This document shows, in pieces, positions 19,193-29,606 of a DNA stretch of 64,000 bases (within the stretch, counting starts at the first letter, position 1; each line of letters starts with the position of its first letter). The notes beneath the pieces were generated by a model that was not told where the DNA came from, did no database searches, and worked only from the letters and a program-made list of their open reading frames with translations. Source of the DNA: Kocuria soli (GTDB lineage Bacteria > Actinomycetota > Actinomycetes > Actinomycetales > Micrococcaceae); contig NZ_RKMF01000004.1 in the NCBI RefSeq assembly GCF_003797835.1, forward strand, positions 1-64,000, given 5' to 3'. The position numbers were made by a program, and so were the translations under genes.

Positions 19193-19858
19193 ATGGCACC
19201 CACACCCGAAACGCCGTCCACGGACCGCCCCCGGTCCACTCGACCCGCGCCGGAGCGCGAGACGATCTCCGGGCGCAGCAAAGCCGTGGCGGCTGCGGTG
19301 CTCCTGGCGGTCGGTGCCCTGGTCCTGGCCGGTGCGGTCTACCTGATCCTGCTGGGCGGCGCGGACGGGGACCGGGAAACCGCGGGATCCAGCCCCAGTC
19401 CGACGGCGTCGCCGTCGGGAACGGTCCGTGAGGGCACCGCCTCCCCGTCGGAGTCGCCGTCGCCCACCGAATCCTCACCGTCCGAAACCCCCACGGAGGA
19501 GGCCCCCGCTCCCGTCCCCGAGGAGCCGGTGGTTCCGGTGGAACCCGTCCCGACGGAAGAGGTTCCGGTCCCGGTGGAGACGGTGCCGCCAGTGGAGGAG
19601 GTGCCGCCCATGGAAGAGGCCCCCGTCGAAGAGGCCCCGGTGGAGGAAGCCCCGGCGGTCGAGCCGGTCGTCCCCGCGGAACCGGTGGTCCCCGACCCCG
19701 CAGTCCCCGCAGTCCCCGCCGACCCGGCCGTACCGGACACCGGGACAGGCACGGGAACGGATGTGACCGTTCCGGGTGCGGCGACGGACAGCCTGGCATC
19801 GTCCGTCACCTCCGACACGGCGGATGCGGGCGTGGCTCTGGACGGCACCACCGGTTGA
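19193..19858 (+). CDS. Single-pass membrane protein with Pro/Glu/Val-rich extracellular region
   Basis: Not a recognised family. The 221 residues have a charged N-terminus, one membrane segment at about 29-54 and then about 165 residues of low complexity on the presumed outside, with repeated PVEE / EEAP / VVP units (about 98-180) and a Thr/Ser/Asp tail. Such segments act as spacers across the cell wall in other proteins; no catalytic or sorting motif is seen. It follows sepH by 60 bp on the same strand, with AAGGA about 12 nt before the ATG, so co-transcription is likely. Confidence 0.65.
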   Translation: MAPTPETPSTDRPRSTRPAPERETISGRSKAVAAAVLLAVGALVLAGAVYLILLGGADGDRETAGSSPSPTASPSGTVREGTASPSESPSPTESSPSETPTEEAPAPVPEEPVVPVEPVPTEEVPVPVETVPPVEEVPPMEEAPVEEAPVEEAPAVEPVVPAEPVVPDPAVPAVPADPAVPDTGTGTGTDVTVPGAATDSLASSVTSDTADAGVALDGTTG

Positions 19859-19941
19859 CCCCAGGTCCTCCGGTTCGCCTCAGGCCCTCCGCTTGGTCCC
19901 GGGCCCTCCGCTTGAACGGACGGCCAACCGAGTCGGAGGTC

Positions 19942-21132
19942 TCAGGCTCCCGTGAGGTCCATGAGCGGGACCACCGCTTCCTGGCGAGTCAGTCCCCCGT
20001 GCTGGCCCACCGTGCCGAGCGTTCCCAGACCGATCCGGGAGAGGTCGTGGAAGGCCAGGTCCTCGTGCGCCGGAAGCACCAAGACGTCACCGATGCGCGC
20101 GGGCACCTCCGGGCGCAGTGATCGGGGGTCACCGAACCATCCACCGGCCAGCAGTTGTTCACGCGTGGCCACATGCACCGCAGACCCGTATTCCTTGCGC
20201 CACGCGGCCATGAGCGCAGTCTGGGTCTCCTGCCGTTGCTCGTTGTCAGTGGCCGGCCCCACGTGCAGTTGGAGGCAGCGGGGCTCACCCGCGGTGGTCG
20301 ACACACCGTCCAACAGCCCCGGGATAGAGGAGACGTCAACTCGTCCAGAAACGGGGACGTCGACCATGCCGTGATCAGCCGTCAGCAGGACCGTGGTTTC
20401 CGGTGGTACGCCCGCAATCAACCGCCGCAGCGTGCTGTCGAGCTCCTCGAGGTGTTCGTTCCACTCCGCTGATTCCCACCCGAGCTGGTGACCGGTCTTG
20501 TCCAAGTCGTCCCAGTAGAAGTACATGAGACCCCGACGCCCCGGCTTCAAGTTCTCCAGTGCAGCGCGTACCCGGGCGTGGGTCGTGTCGGCCCCCACGA
20601 ACCGGCCACCCCGCAGGGCGGCAGCGGTCAGTGCGGAACGACGGAACTTCTTGCGGCTCACCGTCACGGCGTCCACTCCGGCTGCTTCCGCGGCCTCCAG
20701 CACCGTGGGCTCGGGCTGCCAGGCCAGCGGGTCGACGCGCGGATCCCAGTTCCCCAGCATGTTCACGGCTTCGCCGAGTTCCGGCGAGTAGGAGTCGTAG
20801 CCCGTCAAGCCGTGCACGCCGACGGGCAGTCCCGTGCCCAGGCACGCCAGGGAGGCCGCCGTCGTCGTCGGGAAGGCCGCGTCAAGTTCCGCGGTGAGCG
20901 GTGCGCGGCGCAGCAACGGTGCATACCCGGAACGGGCCCGGAGCTGCTCCAGCCCCAGCCCGTCGACGAGCACGACGACGTAGCGTTGCGCGGACGGCAG
21001 ACCCAGGACGTCCCGATATCCGGGGACCCCGAGCGCGCCCGCCGCAGAACTGAGGACGTCGGCCACCGCCCCTCCCCCGTAGCGGGGTGGCGGGGGCAAC
21101 GACGCTTCCGGTGACTCAAGCGAACCGGACAT
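19942..21132 (-). CDS. Alkaline phosphatase family protein (nucleotide pyrophosphatase/phosphodiesterase-like)
   Basis: The 396-residue soluble enzyme has the metal-site pattern of the alkaline phosphatase superfamily: Asp in VVVLVDGLG, the Thr nucleophile in FPTTTAASL, Asp/His in DKTGHQLG, Asp-His in LLTADHGMVDV and His in GQHGGL. These fit the type I phosphodiesterase group, which cleaves phosphodiester or pyrophosphate bonds with two zinc ions; the substrate is unknown. No signal peptide is evident. The ATG shares one base with the DUF5998 stop (TGATG), so the genes are coupled. Confidence 0.88.
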   Translation of the reverse strand: MSGSLESPEASLPPPPRYGGGAVADVLSSAAGALGVPGYRDVLGLPSAQRYVVVLVDGLGLEQLRARSGYAPLLRRAPLTAELDAAFPTTTAASLACLGTGLPVGVHGLTGYDSYSPELGEAVNMLGNWDPRVDPLAWQPEPTVLEAAEAAGVDAVTVSRKKFRRSALTAAALRGGRFVGADTTHARVRAALENLKPGRRGLMYFYWDDLDKTGHQLGWESAEWNEHLEELDSTLRRLIAGVPPETTVLLTADHGMVDVPVSGRVDVSSIPGLLDGVSTTAGEPRCLQLHVGPATDNEQRQETQTALMAAWRKEYGSAVHVATREQLLAGGWFGDPRSLRPEVPARIGDVLVLPAHEDLAFHDLSRIGLGTLGTVGQHGGLTRQEAVVPLMDLTGA

Positions 21133-21725
21133 CAGCGGATCGGTGACTGGTTCAACGCCGCTCGGCGCAGACACCGGGCGAACTCGCGAGCACCCTCGAC
21201 GGCTTCCGTCCCGTCGGCCTCGGCGCTGATGCGCAGGACCACGTCCTGGACGGCAGACATACCGGTGTAGCCGTGGTCGGCCTCGCATTGGGGGTCCTCA
21301 CAACCGGCCGGTTGCAGGTCCAGATTGCGGGTCCCCGTCCAGGCCACGGAGAGGTTGACCTCGCTGATCGGATGACCGGGCTGGTACTCCTGCGGCTTGT
21401 AGTACGCGTAGGTCAGCGTCACAGAGTGAACCTCGGAGGCGGCTACGGATTCGGTCGAGACCAGGGCCACCACTTCGTGTCCCGCCTCGTCGTACTGCTG
21501 ATCGTCCACGTGCGTGATGTGCAGGACCTGGCCCGCGAGGACCAGGACCGTGATGTGTCGGTGAATCTCGTCCCGGTCGAACGTGGTCTCGAGTTGCACC
21601 AGGTGTGAATCCGGTGCGGTGCCGTCGAGTGCCTCTGCCACCACGTCGTGCACCAACTGCGGGTAGAACCCCGCACGTTCGATGTCCTGGTGCAAGCGCT
21701 CACCGCGCGGTCCGGACTGGGTCAT
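21132..21725 (-). CDS. DUF5998 family protein
   Basis: The 197-residue soluble protein (LHQDIERAGFYPQLVHDVVAEAL, LVQLETTFDRDEIHRHITVLVL, CEDPQCEADHGYTG) belongs to the actinobacterial DUF5998 group, which regularly precedes the alkaline-phosphatase-like gene as here. It has a CxxxxC pair near residue 145 but no known active site. Function is unknown; translational coupling (TGATG) with the next gene suggests a shared task. Confidence 0.8.
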   Translation of the reverse strand: MTQSGPRGERLHQDIERAGFYPQLVHDVVAEALDGTAPDSHLVQLETTFDRDEIHRHITVLVLAGQVLHITHVDDQQYDEAGHEVVALVSTESVAASEVHSVTLTYAYYKPQEYQPGHPISEVNLSVAWTGTRNLDLQPAGCEDPQCEADHGYTGMSAVQDVVLRISAEADGTEAVEGAREFARCLRRAALNQSPIR

Positions 21726-21802
21726 CCGTGTCTGCCTACTTCCTGAAAAAACGGTCTCTGGTCGGGGTGCGCGCCGGCCCGCGGTCTGAGGGCTGTTGCC
21801 TG

Positions 21803-23554
21803 CTACCCGCCGATGCTCCCGGGGCCTTCCCCACCGAATCCGGGACCGATGGTCGCTTCACCGTTGTCACTGTCGTCGGTCTGCTCCGTGAACGGAGTTT
21901 CCTGAGTGGAGGTCGGTGCTGGAGTGTTCGTGGGCGGGGGGTCTGGTTCCCCACCCGTCCCGTTGAGCAGGATGACACCCAGGACCACAGCGGTCACCAG
22001 GACAAGGGCCAAGAGTCCGATCAGGACCCAACCGGCGGCACCCGCGATGCCGAATCGAGCCAAGGGTCCGGAGCGTCGGGCCCCCGGGGGAGACACAGGC
22101 CGCCCCATCGGGACGAAAGGTTGCGCCGAGGAGGTGGCTCCGGTATTCGGATAGCCGCTGTGCCGCACCGGTCCGGCGTTCGGCAGATACGTCGGCGGGG
22201 CGTCCAGGGACGTGTCCGTGGGGTCGTCCACACTCAGGTGAGACAGGTCCGGCCGCGGCTGTGACGCGGTGCCAGGCATCGGCGAGTTCCATCCCTGCGC
22301 CACGGCACCGCCCAACAAGGTCGCGCGGGACTCCTGCCCTTGTGGCAGCGGCCCCTGCACGACCGAGCCCGTGGTCGGTCCGCTCGTGGGTGGAGCCGTG
22401 GCCGGGGCAACATCCCCTTCACCCGTGAGCCCGGAAGGCATCCCGTGCAAGGCGGCACCCGCCGGGCCGGCTGCCGGTCCGACCAGCGGTTCGCCCCCGG
22501 GCGGTGGTGTGGAGACCATCCCGTAATTGGTCCGGACCCAACCGCCACTGGGCACGTCCAGACCGGGTCCGGTGGTCGTCGTCGTACTGGCTGCCGCGCT
22601 TGCCGCGCCCGAGTCCCCGGCGTCACCGCTCCGTGCGGCCGTCACGGCCCCGGTGGTCGGCTGTTCGGGGGGCTGACGGCTGCCTTCGACGATCTCCTGC
22701 CATTCCGTCGGGAGGGGGTCCAGCGCCTGGAAGATCTCGAGGACCTCCCCGTCACGGGTACGGGCGGGGTCGAACCGTCGGTCCTCTGACTCGGCCGCCA
22801 GCCGTTCCTGCAGCGCCAGGGCGCCGTCGTGACGGACTGCCGGGTCGGGGTCCAGCAGCGCTGCGATCTCCGCCCCGAGCAGTGACTCCTCCCCGAAGGC
22901 GGCGAGTGCCATGTCGGGTGTGGGGCTCTGGCCGCGGCCGTGGTTCGGCTGCACCATGCGCATGGCGACCACCCCGGCGGCAAATAGGTCCTGGGCGGGG
23001 TCGGGGTCGGCGCCTTCCAGCAGTTCGGGGGCGATGTACCCGGGGGTTCCCACCACGGTGCCGATGCGGGTCAGTCGTGCGTCCTCGACCTGCGTGGCGA
23101 TGCCGAAGTCGGCAAGCCGCGCCAGCGGTCGCCCCATCCCCGTGGCATTCATCATCAGGTTCGCGGGTTTGACGTCCCGGTGGATCCAGCCCTCCGCGTG
23201 GACGAAGTGCAGTGCACGCAGCAACTGCAGCATGACTTCCTCGACCACCTCGTCGGACAATGCCCCGTGGTCCTGCAGCGCGGTCTCCAGGGTCCCGCCG
23301 TCGCACAGGTCCATCGCGATGACCACGTGTTCGTCCTCGGCGGCCCAGCCATAGGGGGCCAGCACGTGGGGGTGTTCGAGCTTGACGGACTGTTCGCGCA
23401 CAAAGCGCAGGAGGTCGGCCGAGTCACGCTGGCGGAGGACCTTGGCGGCGCACAGTTTGCGACGACGCTGGTCCCAGGCCCGCCAGACCGTTCCGGATCC
23501 GCCCCGGGCAATGGGGTCGATGAGGGTGTACCTGCCTGCGATCGTGTCGCTCAA
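21803..23554 (-). CDS. Transmembrane serine/threonine protein kinase
   Basis: The N-terminal kinase domain (about 8-265) is complete: glycine loop IARGGSGTVW (15-24), Lys38 in CAAKVL, catalytic HRDVKPAN (125-132), DFG (149-151) and APE (175-177). A Pro/Gly/Thr-rich linker of about 230 residues leads to a single membrane segment (about 507-531) and a short acidic external tail without PASTA repeats. It phosphorylates unknown proteins. Its start is 3 nt after the stop of the GNAT-acyl-CoA synthetase gene, so the kinase and the probable lysine acetyltransferase share an operon. Confidence 0.93.
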   Translation of the reverse strand: MSDTIAGRYTLIDPIARGGSGTVWRAWDQRRRKLCAAKVLRQRDSADLLRFVREQSVKLEHPHVLAPYGWAAEDEHVVIAMDLCDGGTLETALQDHGALSDEVVEEVMLQLLRALHFVHAEGWIHRDVKPANLMMNATGMGRPLARLADFGIATQVEDARLTRIGTVVGTPGYIAPELLEGADPDPAQDLFAAGVVAMRMVQPNHGRGQSPTPDMALAAFGEESLLGAEIAALLDPDPAVRHDGALALQERLAAESEDRRFDPARTRDGEVLEIFQALDPLPTEWQEIVEGSRQPPEQPTTGAVTAARSGDAGDSGAASAAASTTTTTGPGLDVPSGGWVRTNYGMVSTPPPGGEPLVGPAAGPAGAALHGMPSGLTGEGDVAPATAPPTSGPTTGSVVQGPLPQGQESRATLLGGAVAQGWNSPMPGTASQPRPDLSHLSVDDPTDTSLDAPPTYLPNAGPVRHSGYPNTGATSSAQPFVPMGRPVSPPGARRSGPLARFGIAGAAGWVLIGLLALVLVTAVVLGVILLNGTGGEPDPPPTNTPAPTSTQETPFTEQTDDSDNGEATIGPGFGGEGPGSIGG

Positions 23555-23557
23555 AGG

Positions 23558-26293
23558 TCACCTCCGCATCGCTCGCCGTGCACTGTCCGTTCGTTCCCTG
23601 GGGTCCCCCAATCGCACATCCGCTGAAAGCACGGTGAGGTGTTCGCTGGACAACAGTACCGGGTTCAGGTCCAGGCGAGCGATCTGCGGGTGCCGGTCCT
23701 TGATCAAGGCGACGCGGATCAGCAGGTCTTCGAGCGACTCCACGGCGACGGGCGGTTGGCCTTCGTAGCCGAAGAGTTTCCGGGCCGCCTTCGGTTCCCT
23801 GACCATCGCGCGGATGTCTTGATCGGTCAGCGGCGGAACGCGGTGCGCCCTGTCGTCCAGCAGCTTGACGGCGTCACCGGCCATGCCGAAGGAGAGCACC
23901 GGGCCGAACAACGGATCCTCGGTGGCGGTGACGACGACGGCCTGCCCGGTGGGTGCCATGGCCTGGATGTCGAGTTCCTCCGAGCCCACGGGCAGGGTGC
24001 GGCGCATCGAGGACACGGCCTCCCGCAGCTGTTCCGGGGAGTCGATCTGCAGCCGCACCCCGCCCAGGTCCAGGCGGTGACGCAGGTGCCGGTCGGTGCT
24101 CTTGACCGCCACGGGGTAGCCCAGCTGCTCCGCCGCGGCGACTGCTTCCTCGACGTCGCGGAAGCGCACCGTGGGCAGCACGTTGATGCCGTAGGTGGCC
24201 AGCAGCTTACGGGTGCGCTCCGCGTCGAGGGTCAGCAGGGACTCACCGGGGATCTCGGTGGCCCATTCGTTGATGAGTTCTTCGGCCGCCTCCGGATCGA
24301 TGTCCTCGGGCACGGTGACCTTGTCGTCCTCTCCGTCGCGCCACGCCACCCATTGCTGGACCCGGTGGAGTGCTTCCACCGCCGTCGACGGTGCCAGGAA
24401 GACCGGGAGCTGCCGCTGTTGGTCGTCCCGGTAGACGTAGGACGGTGCACGGACCTCCGTGCTTCCGGTCATGGCCAGCACCACGGTCTTTCCGGACTCC
24501 GCGCCCGCCGCCAGAACCGCGTCCGACCACTGCCGCTCGCTGACACCGGGTACGGGGATGAGCGAAACGACGGCGGCGTGCACATCCGGGTCCGTCAGGA
24601 GTTCTCGCAGCGTTGCGGCAACGGCCTCCACCGCGGCCTCTCCCCCGGCAGCCGTGTCCACGTTGTCCCGCACGGCGGTGACGTCCATGCCGAGAACGGC
24701 TGCCGTGTCCTCCATCAGGCGGCTCAGGGCCATGGCATTGGCCACCAGCGCGGTACCGCCGCCCTGCGGCCACGGCTGCCCGGAGGCCACCGCTGCCAGA
24801 TCCATGAGTTGGTCCGAGGTGGTCACCTGCAGGACCCCGGCCTGACGCAGCATCGCATCCAGGGCTCCCGCGGGTGCCTCCGTGATGCGGCCGGTGTGCC
24901 CGGGAGGCAGCCGAAGGCCCGTGACCTCGGACTTGGCCACGATCACGGGCTTGATCCGCGACAGTCGCCGGGCGATCCGCGAGTACTTACGGGGGTTGCC
25001 GAAGGACTGGAAGGTCATCCCGCACACCTGGGTGGCGTCGTCATCCTCCCAGAACTGCATGACGTCGTTGCCGGAGACATCGGCGCGGTTACCCGCCGAG
25101 AGGAAGGTGGACACCCCGAGTCCGTGACGGACCGCGGCCGAGGCCTGCAACGTGCCCAGCGCTCCGGACTGGGTGAACAGCCCCAGGTTGCCCTGCCGGA
25201 AGGTGGCGGGCAGAACGCTCGCGTTGAACTTGTGCTCACCGGAGTTGTTGAGCAGACCCAGGCTGGCGGGGCCGACCACTCGCATGCCGTGCCCACGTGC
25301 CAGGCGCACGAGTTCGCGCTGACGGCGAGCGCCCTCCTGGCCCGCTTCGGCCCAGCCACCGGTGACGACCACGACGGCGTGGGCGCCGGCCCGCCCGCAC
25401 TGGTCCACGACGTCCAGCACGGCGTCGTAGGGCACCGCGACGACGGCCAGGTCCACGGGGTCCTCGACCTCCTGGATCGAGGCCTTGTGGATCATGCCGG
25501 TCTGCTCGAAGGCCACGGGGTTGATGCCGTAGAGCTTGCCCGTGAACCCGGAGGCGACGATGTTGCTGACCACCACGTGGCCACCGTTGGTGGGGTCCGC
25601 GGAGGCACCGATCACCGCGATGGACTCCGGTGTGAAGATTCGCGCGGTGGAGCGCGCTTCGGCCCGGTGCTCTCGGGCGATCATGACGGACCGCTGCTTT
25701 TCCGTGGGGTCGATCGAGAATTCGAGGGCCACCACTCCGTCGTCGAACCGCCGGGCGACGTCGTACCCGGCTTCGACGAAGACCCGCAACATGGCACGGT
25801 TCTCCGGGAGGACCTCCGCGGAGAAGTGGTCGATCCCATTCTCCAGGGCGGCGGCGCTGAGGTGCTCGAGCAGAATCGACCCGATGCCGCGCCCTTGGTG
25901 GGCGTCGGAGATCAGGAAAGCGACCTCCGCGTCGTCGGGCTTCTCCGTGCGGTCATAACGGCCGATGCCGATGATCTGGCCGCCCAAGAGGATCACGAAG
26001 GCCACACGGTCACGGTGATCGACCGTCGTGTAGCGTTCCAGTTCCCGTTGGGTCAGCGTGGTCTTGTGCGAGAAGAACCGCAGATAGATGGTGTTCTCCG
26101 ACTGCTGGTGGAACATGTCCAACAGCAGGGCCTGGTCGTCGGGGGTCACGGGACGTAGGTGGGCCGTCGCGCCGTCGCGCAGCACCACGTCCGCTTCCCA
26201 GTGGGCCGGATAGCCCTGCTGAAGCGCGATCGCGGCCGTGTCAGGGGCCTGGGCGTGGGTGTCGCCACCCTCGGGAGTCGACTCGGAGACCAT
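23558..26293 (-). CDS. GNAT acetyltransferase fused to NDP-forming acyl-CoA synthetase-like domains (Pat-like)
   Basis: The 911-residue protein has an N-terminal GNAT domain (about 35-190; acetyl-CoA loop HQGRGIGS) followed by CoA-binding, succinyl-CoA ligase-like and ATP-grasp domains of ADP-forming acetyl-CoA synthetases ([22 protein letters not shown], then [28 protein letters not shown]). Bacterial Pat/PatZ enzymes with these domains acetylate lysines of proteins such as acetyl-CoA synthetase; the order GNAT-first is the actinobacterial form. A ligase activity is possible but unproved. The start at 26293 follows a TACGCT box by 7 nt; an ATG 63 nt upstream is the alternative. It heads an operon with the kinase. 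Confidence 0.88.
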   Translation of the reverse strand: MVSESTPEGGDTHAQAPDTAAIALQQGYPAHWEADVVLRDGATAHLRPVTPDDQALLLDMFHQQSENTIYLRFFSHKTTLTQRELERYTTVDHRDRVAFVILLGGQIIGIGRYDRTEKPDDAEVAFLISDAHQGRGIGSILLEHLSAAALENGIDHFSAEVLPENRAMLRVFVEAGYDVARRFDDGVVALEFSIDPTEKQRSVMIAREHRAEARSTARIFTPESIAVIGASADPTNGGHVVVSNIVASGFTGKLYGINPVAFEQTGMIHKASIQEVEDPVDLAVVAVPYDAVLDVVDQCGRAGAHAVVVVTGGWAEAGQEGARRQRELVRLARGHGMRVVGPASLGLLNNSGEHKFNASVLPATFRQGNLGLFTQSGALGTLQASAAVRHGLGVSTFLSAGNRADVSGNDVMQFWEDDDATQVCGMTFQSFGNPRKYSRIARRLSRIKPVIVAKSEVTGLRLPPGHTGRITEAPAGALDAMLRQAGVLQVTTSDQLMDLAAVASGQPWPQGGGTALVANAMALSRLMEDTAAVLGMDVTAVRDNVDTAAGGEAAVEAVAATLRELLTDPDVHAAVVSLIPVPGVSERQWSDAVLAAGAESGKTVVLAMTGSTEVRAPSYVYRDDQQRQLPVFLAPSTAVEALHRVQQWVAWRDGEDDKVTVPEDIDPEAAEELINEWATEIPGESLLTLDAERTRKLLATYGINVLPTVRFRDVEEAVAAAEQLGYPVAVKSTDRHLRHRLDLGGVRLQIDSPEQLREAVSSMRRTLPVGSEELDIQAMAPTGQAVVVTATEDPLFGPVLSFGMAGDAVKLLDDRAHRVPPLTDQDIRAMVREPKAARKLFGYEGQPPVAVESLEDLLIRVALIKDRHPQIARLDLNPVLLSSEHLTVLSADVRLGDPRERTDSARRAMRR

Positions 26294-26306
26294 AGACTTC
26301 AGCGTA
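26294..26306 (-). promoter_or_regulatory. Probable leaderless promoter of the Pat-like gene
   Basis: TACGCT (minus strand, 26301-26306) lies 7 nt before the ATG at 26293 with no Shine-Dalgarno between. This box also argues for the internal rather than the upstream start codon. Confidence 0.4.
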
Positions 26307-26383
26307 TCGACAATCCCGGGCCACCGGGCGGAAAGCGCCCGCCCCGTGGCCGACACGGGGGTAACAAAGGAGACACCAGCCCT

Positions 26384-28990
26384 ATGGCCCGACGCAGGTC
26401 AGGATCCCGTTCCTCGCGAGACGAGCTACCCGCGGATTTCCAGGAGAACGTCGTCGACGTCGACGTGACCAGCGAGATGGAGACGAGTTTCCTCGAGTAC
26501 TCCTATTCGGTGATCTACTCCCGGGCACTGCCCGATGCGCGGGACGGGTTGAAGCCCGTGCAGCGTCGCATTCTCTACATGATGGACGAGATGGGGCTGC
26601 GTCCCGACCGGGGGCACGTCAAGTCCGCCCGCGTGGTCGGCGAGGTCATGGGCAAGTTGCACCCGCACAGCGACTCGGCGATCTACGACGCCATGGTCCG
26701 GCTGGCCCAGTCCTTCGCCATGCGGGCCCCGCTGGTCGACGGACACGGCAACTTCGGGTCGCTCGACGACGGCCCGGCCGCCTCCCGGTACACGGAGGCC
26801 CGGCTCGCCCCCGCCGCGCTCGCCCTGACCGCGGACCTGGGCGAAGACGTCGTGGACTTCATCCCGAACTACGACAACCAGTTCACCCAGCCCTCGGTGT
26901 TGCCCTCGGCCTTCCCCAACCTGCTGGTCAACGGTGCCTCCGGGATCGCCGTCGGCATGGCAACGAACATGGCCCCCCACAACCTGCGCGAAGTCGTGGC
27001 GGCGGCCCGGCACCTGATCGCCAACCCGGAGGCCACGCTCAAGGACCTCATGAAGTTCGTGCCCGGCCCCGACCTGCCCACGGGCGGGCGGATCGTGGGG
27101 CTGGACGGGATCCGGGACGCCTACGAGACCGGCCGGGGATCGTTCAAGACCCGCGCGACGGTGTCAGTGGAGCAGGTCTCCGCGCGCAAGCAGGGCATCG
27201 TGGTCACGGAACTGCCGTACATGGTGGGCCCCGAGAAAATCATCGAGAAGATCAAGTCGGCGGTACAGGCCAAGAAGCTGGCCGGCATCTCGGACGTGGT
27301 GGACCTGACGGACCGCGCCAACGGCCTGCGTCTGGTGATCGAACTCAAGAACGGTTTCAATCCGCAGGCGGTCCTGGCCCAGCTCTACAAGCACACGCCG
27401 CTGGAGGAGTCATTCGGCATCAACAACGTCGCCCTGGTCGAAGGGCAGCCGCGCACGCTGGGTCTGGTGGACCTGCTGCGGGTCTACGTGGAGCACCGCC
27501 TGACCGTCGTGCGGCGTCGGACCCTGTTCCGGTTGGGCAAGCGGCAGGACCGGTTGCACCTGGTCGAAGGCCTGCTGATCGCGATCCTGGACATCGACGA
27601 GGTCATCCAGATCATCCGGTCCTCGAACGAAACCGCGGAGGCACGCGAGCGCCTCATGCAGATCTTCGACCTGACCCAGGCGCAGGCCGATCACATCCTG
27701 GAACTGCGGCTGCGTCAACTGACCAAGTTCTCCCGGATCGAGCTCGAGGCCGAGCGGGACGACCTGCAGCGCGAGATCGCGGAACTCGAAGCCATTCTGG
27801 GATCGGACGCGAAACTGCGTGACGTGGTCTCGGACGAACTCGCGGAGGTGGCCGAGAAGCACGGCGACGACCGCCGAACCAAGCTGCTGAAGTCCGAGGA
27901 CCTCCCGGAGGTCACCGCTGCCCCCGGGGCCAAGAAGTCCGCGGGACCGACGCTGGAGATCACCGACGACCCGTGCTGGGTCTTCCTCTCCGCCTCCGGC
28001 CAGTTGGCCCGCACCACCAACCGTGTGCCCCTGGCCGAGCCCGGGCGGCGGCTCAAACACGACGCCTTGCGGTCACAGGTTGCCACCACGGCCCGCGGTG
28101 AGATCGGTGCGGTGACCTCCGCGGGGCGCATGATCCGCATTCCCGTGCTGGACGTCCCCGTCCTGACCGATTACGACGGCGTCCCCAAACTGTCCGAGGG
28201 TGTGGCGGCCAAGGAGTTCTTCACCCTGGAACGCGGCGAGACCCTGGTGGGCCTGGCTCCGTTGAACGCGGTGATCGCGTTGGGCACCAAGCACGGTGTG
28301 GTCAAGCGGTTGAACCCGGACTACCCGCTGAACCGGGACGACTGGGAGGTCATCACCCTCAAGGGACAGGGCAAGTCCCGCGACGCGGTGATCGGCCTGG
28401 GCGTGGCCGGGGACGATTCCGAGCTCGTGTTCATCACCCGGGAGGCCAAGCTCCTGCACTTCCCGGCTGGATCGGTCCGCCCACAGGGCCGAACCGCCGG
28501 TGGTGTGGCCGGGGTGAAGCTCGCCGAAGGTGACGAGGCGGTGTTCTTCGGCCCGGTGCTCACGGCGGACCCGGAGGCCGTCGTCGTGACGGTCGCCAAG
28601 GCCGATGAAGTGCTGCCCGGCATGACGGAGCACTCCGTGAAGATCACTCCCCTGTCCGAATACCCGGCCAAGGGCAGGGCGACCGGCGGCGTGCGGTGCC
28701 AGCGGTTCCTGCGCGGTGAGTCCACGCTGTCACTGGCCTGGGCCGGTCATGGTCCGGCCAAGGCCTCCACGGTCGGCGGGGTGGCGCGATCGCTTCCGAG
28801 CGAGCACGGCAGGCGCGACGGATCCGGCATCCCGCTGGAGCAGGCCATGGACGTCATCGGCCCGGCCTGGACCGATACCGCCTCTGCGCAGAACGACACG
28901 ACCGTTGCGCCGGTCCCCGGTGACGTGGCTGCCGCTGCCGAATCCGCTGAGGGGCCCCGCGGTGCCACACTCCCGGGGCTGGAGGACTGA
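26384..28990 (+). CDS. parC: DNA topoisomerase IV subunit A
   Basis: Type II topoisomerase breakage-reunion subunit that, with ParE, decatenates chromosomes. The 868 residues contain the winged-helix region with catalytic Tyr136 in AASRYTEAR, the tower and coiled-coil region, and a C-terminal beta-pinwheel of repeats (for example [18 protein letters not shown]). It is assigned ParC rather than GyrA because the parE-type partner lies at 32.6-34.8 kb and a GyrA-box is not evident. In the quinolone region, S96-D97-S98 and D102 align with E. coli GyrA G81-D82-S83 and D87. AAGGAG (26366-26371) precedes the ATG. Confidence 0.92.
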   Translation: MARRRSGSRSSRDELPADFQENVVDVDVTSEMETSFLEYSYSVIYSRALPDARDGLKPVQRRILYMMDEMGLRPDRGHVKSARVVGEVMGKLHPHSDSAIYDAMVRLAQSFAMRAPLVDGHGNFGSLDDGPAASRYTEARLAPAALALTADLGEDVVDFIPNYDNQFTQPSVLPSAFPNLLVNGASGIAVGMATNMAPHNLREVVAAARHLIANPEATLKDLMKFVPGPDLPTGGRIVGLDGIRDAYETGRGSFKTRATVSVEQVSARKQGIVVTELPYMVGPEKIIEKIKSAVQAKKLAGISDVVDLTDRANGLRLVIELKNGFNPQAVLAQLYKHTPLEESFGINNVALVEGQPRTLGLVDLLRVYVEHRLTVVRRRTLFRLGKRQDRLHLVEGLLIAILDIDEVIQIIRSSNETAEARERLMQIFDLTQAQADHILELRLRQLTKFSRIELEAERDDLQREIAELEAILGSDAKLRDVVSDELAEVAEKHGDDRRTKLLKSEDLPEVTAAPGAKKSAGPTLEITDDPCWVFLSASGQLARTTNRVPLAEPGRRLKHDALRSQVATTARGEIGAVTSAGRMIRIPVLDVPVLTDYDGVPKLSEGVAAKEFFTLERGETLVGLAPLNAVIALGTKHGVVKRLNPDYPLNRDDWEVITLKGQGKSRDAVIGLGVAGDDSELVFITREAKLLHFPAGSVRPQGRTAGGVAGVKLAEGDEAVFFGPVLTADPEAVVVTVAKADEVLPGMTEHSVKITPLSEYPAKGRATGGVRCQRFLRGESTLSLAWAGHGPAKASTVGGVARSLPSEHGRRDGSGIPLEQAMDVIGPAWTDTASAQNDTTVAPVPGDVAAAAESAEGPRGATLPGLED

Positions 28991-28993
28991 CCC

Positions 28994-29551
28994 GTGACGC
29001 TGGAGATCCTGCGTGCGGTTCACGGCGACGGGGCCGTGCTCCATGCCCTCGCCGAGGAAACCTTCCTGGACGCCTGCCCTCCCGGCACGGACACCGCCGT
29101 TGCCGCGGCCTATGTGGCCAACGAACTCTCGGCGGAGCGCTTCGAGCAGTGGCTGGAGGACGGGCGTCACCACATCCTGCTCCTGGTCGAACCGGGCACT
29201 CGACGCTCGGCAGCGTACTTGGTGCTCGTGGCGGACGAACCCGTGCGTGCCGGAGTGCCCGTCACGCAGGATGCGAATGAACCACTGGATCCGGAGGCGA
29301 CCCTGTGGTTCGTTTCCAAGCTCTACGTGGTGCGTGAGTCCCGCGGTTCCGGGGGTGCGCGCCGCCTGCTGGAAGCGGGAAAGTCCCTGGCCGCGGATGC
29401 CGGGGCCTCGGGGCTGTGGCTCACGGTCAACCAACACAATCTCCGGGCCAACACCTTCTACGAACGCAACGGGTTCCGGACCGTGGCCACCGCCGAGTTC
29501 ATGATGGGTCCCAAGGTGCACGACGACTTCGTCAAGGTCCTGCGCTTCTGA
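28994..29551 (+). CDS. GNAT family N-acetyltransferase
   Basis: The 185 residues form one GNAT domain. The acetyl-CoA pyrophosphate loop is RESRGSGGARRLLEAG (about 115-130), and the C-terminal NLRANTFYERNGFRTV is the usual motif B. Substrate unknown; it may be a small molecule or protein N-terminus. The GTG lies 3 nt after the parC stop, so it is likely co-transcribed and reinitiated. It converges on mdh. Confidence 0.88.
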   Translation: MTLEILRAVHGDGAVLHALAEETFLDACPPGTDTAVAAAYVANELSAERFEQWLEDGRHHILLLVEPGTRRSAAYLVLVADEPVRAGVPVTQDANEPLDPEATLWFVSKLYVVRESRGSGGARRLLEAGKSLAADAGASGLWLTVNQHNLRANTFYERNGFRTVATAEFMMGPKVHDDFVKVLRF

Positions 29552-29606
29552 CCTGCGGGCGCGCGGCACCGGTCCCGGTCAGGGCTCGGTGTGTGGGCGG
29601 GGTGGC

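Noticed and set aside
19339-19851. Minus-strand Ser/Thr/Gly-rich 170-codon frame
   Set aside because: Antisense to the Pro/Glu-rich membrane protein; its low complexity mirrors that repeat. The plus-strand frame has a membrane segment and ribosome site.
23639-26158. 839-codon plus-strand frame opposite the Pat-like gene
   Set aside because: Antisense shadow of a conserved multi-domain protein; no recognisable motif and composition typical of third-position GC bias.
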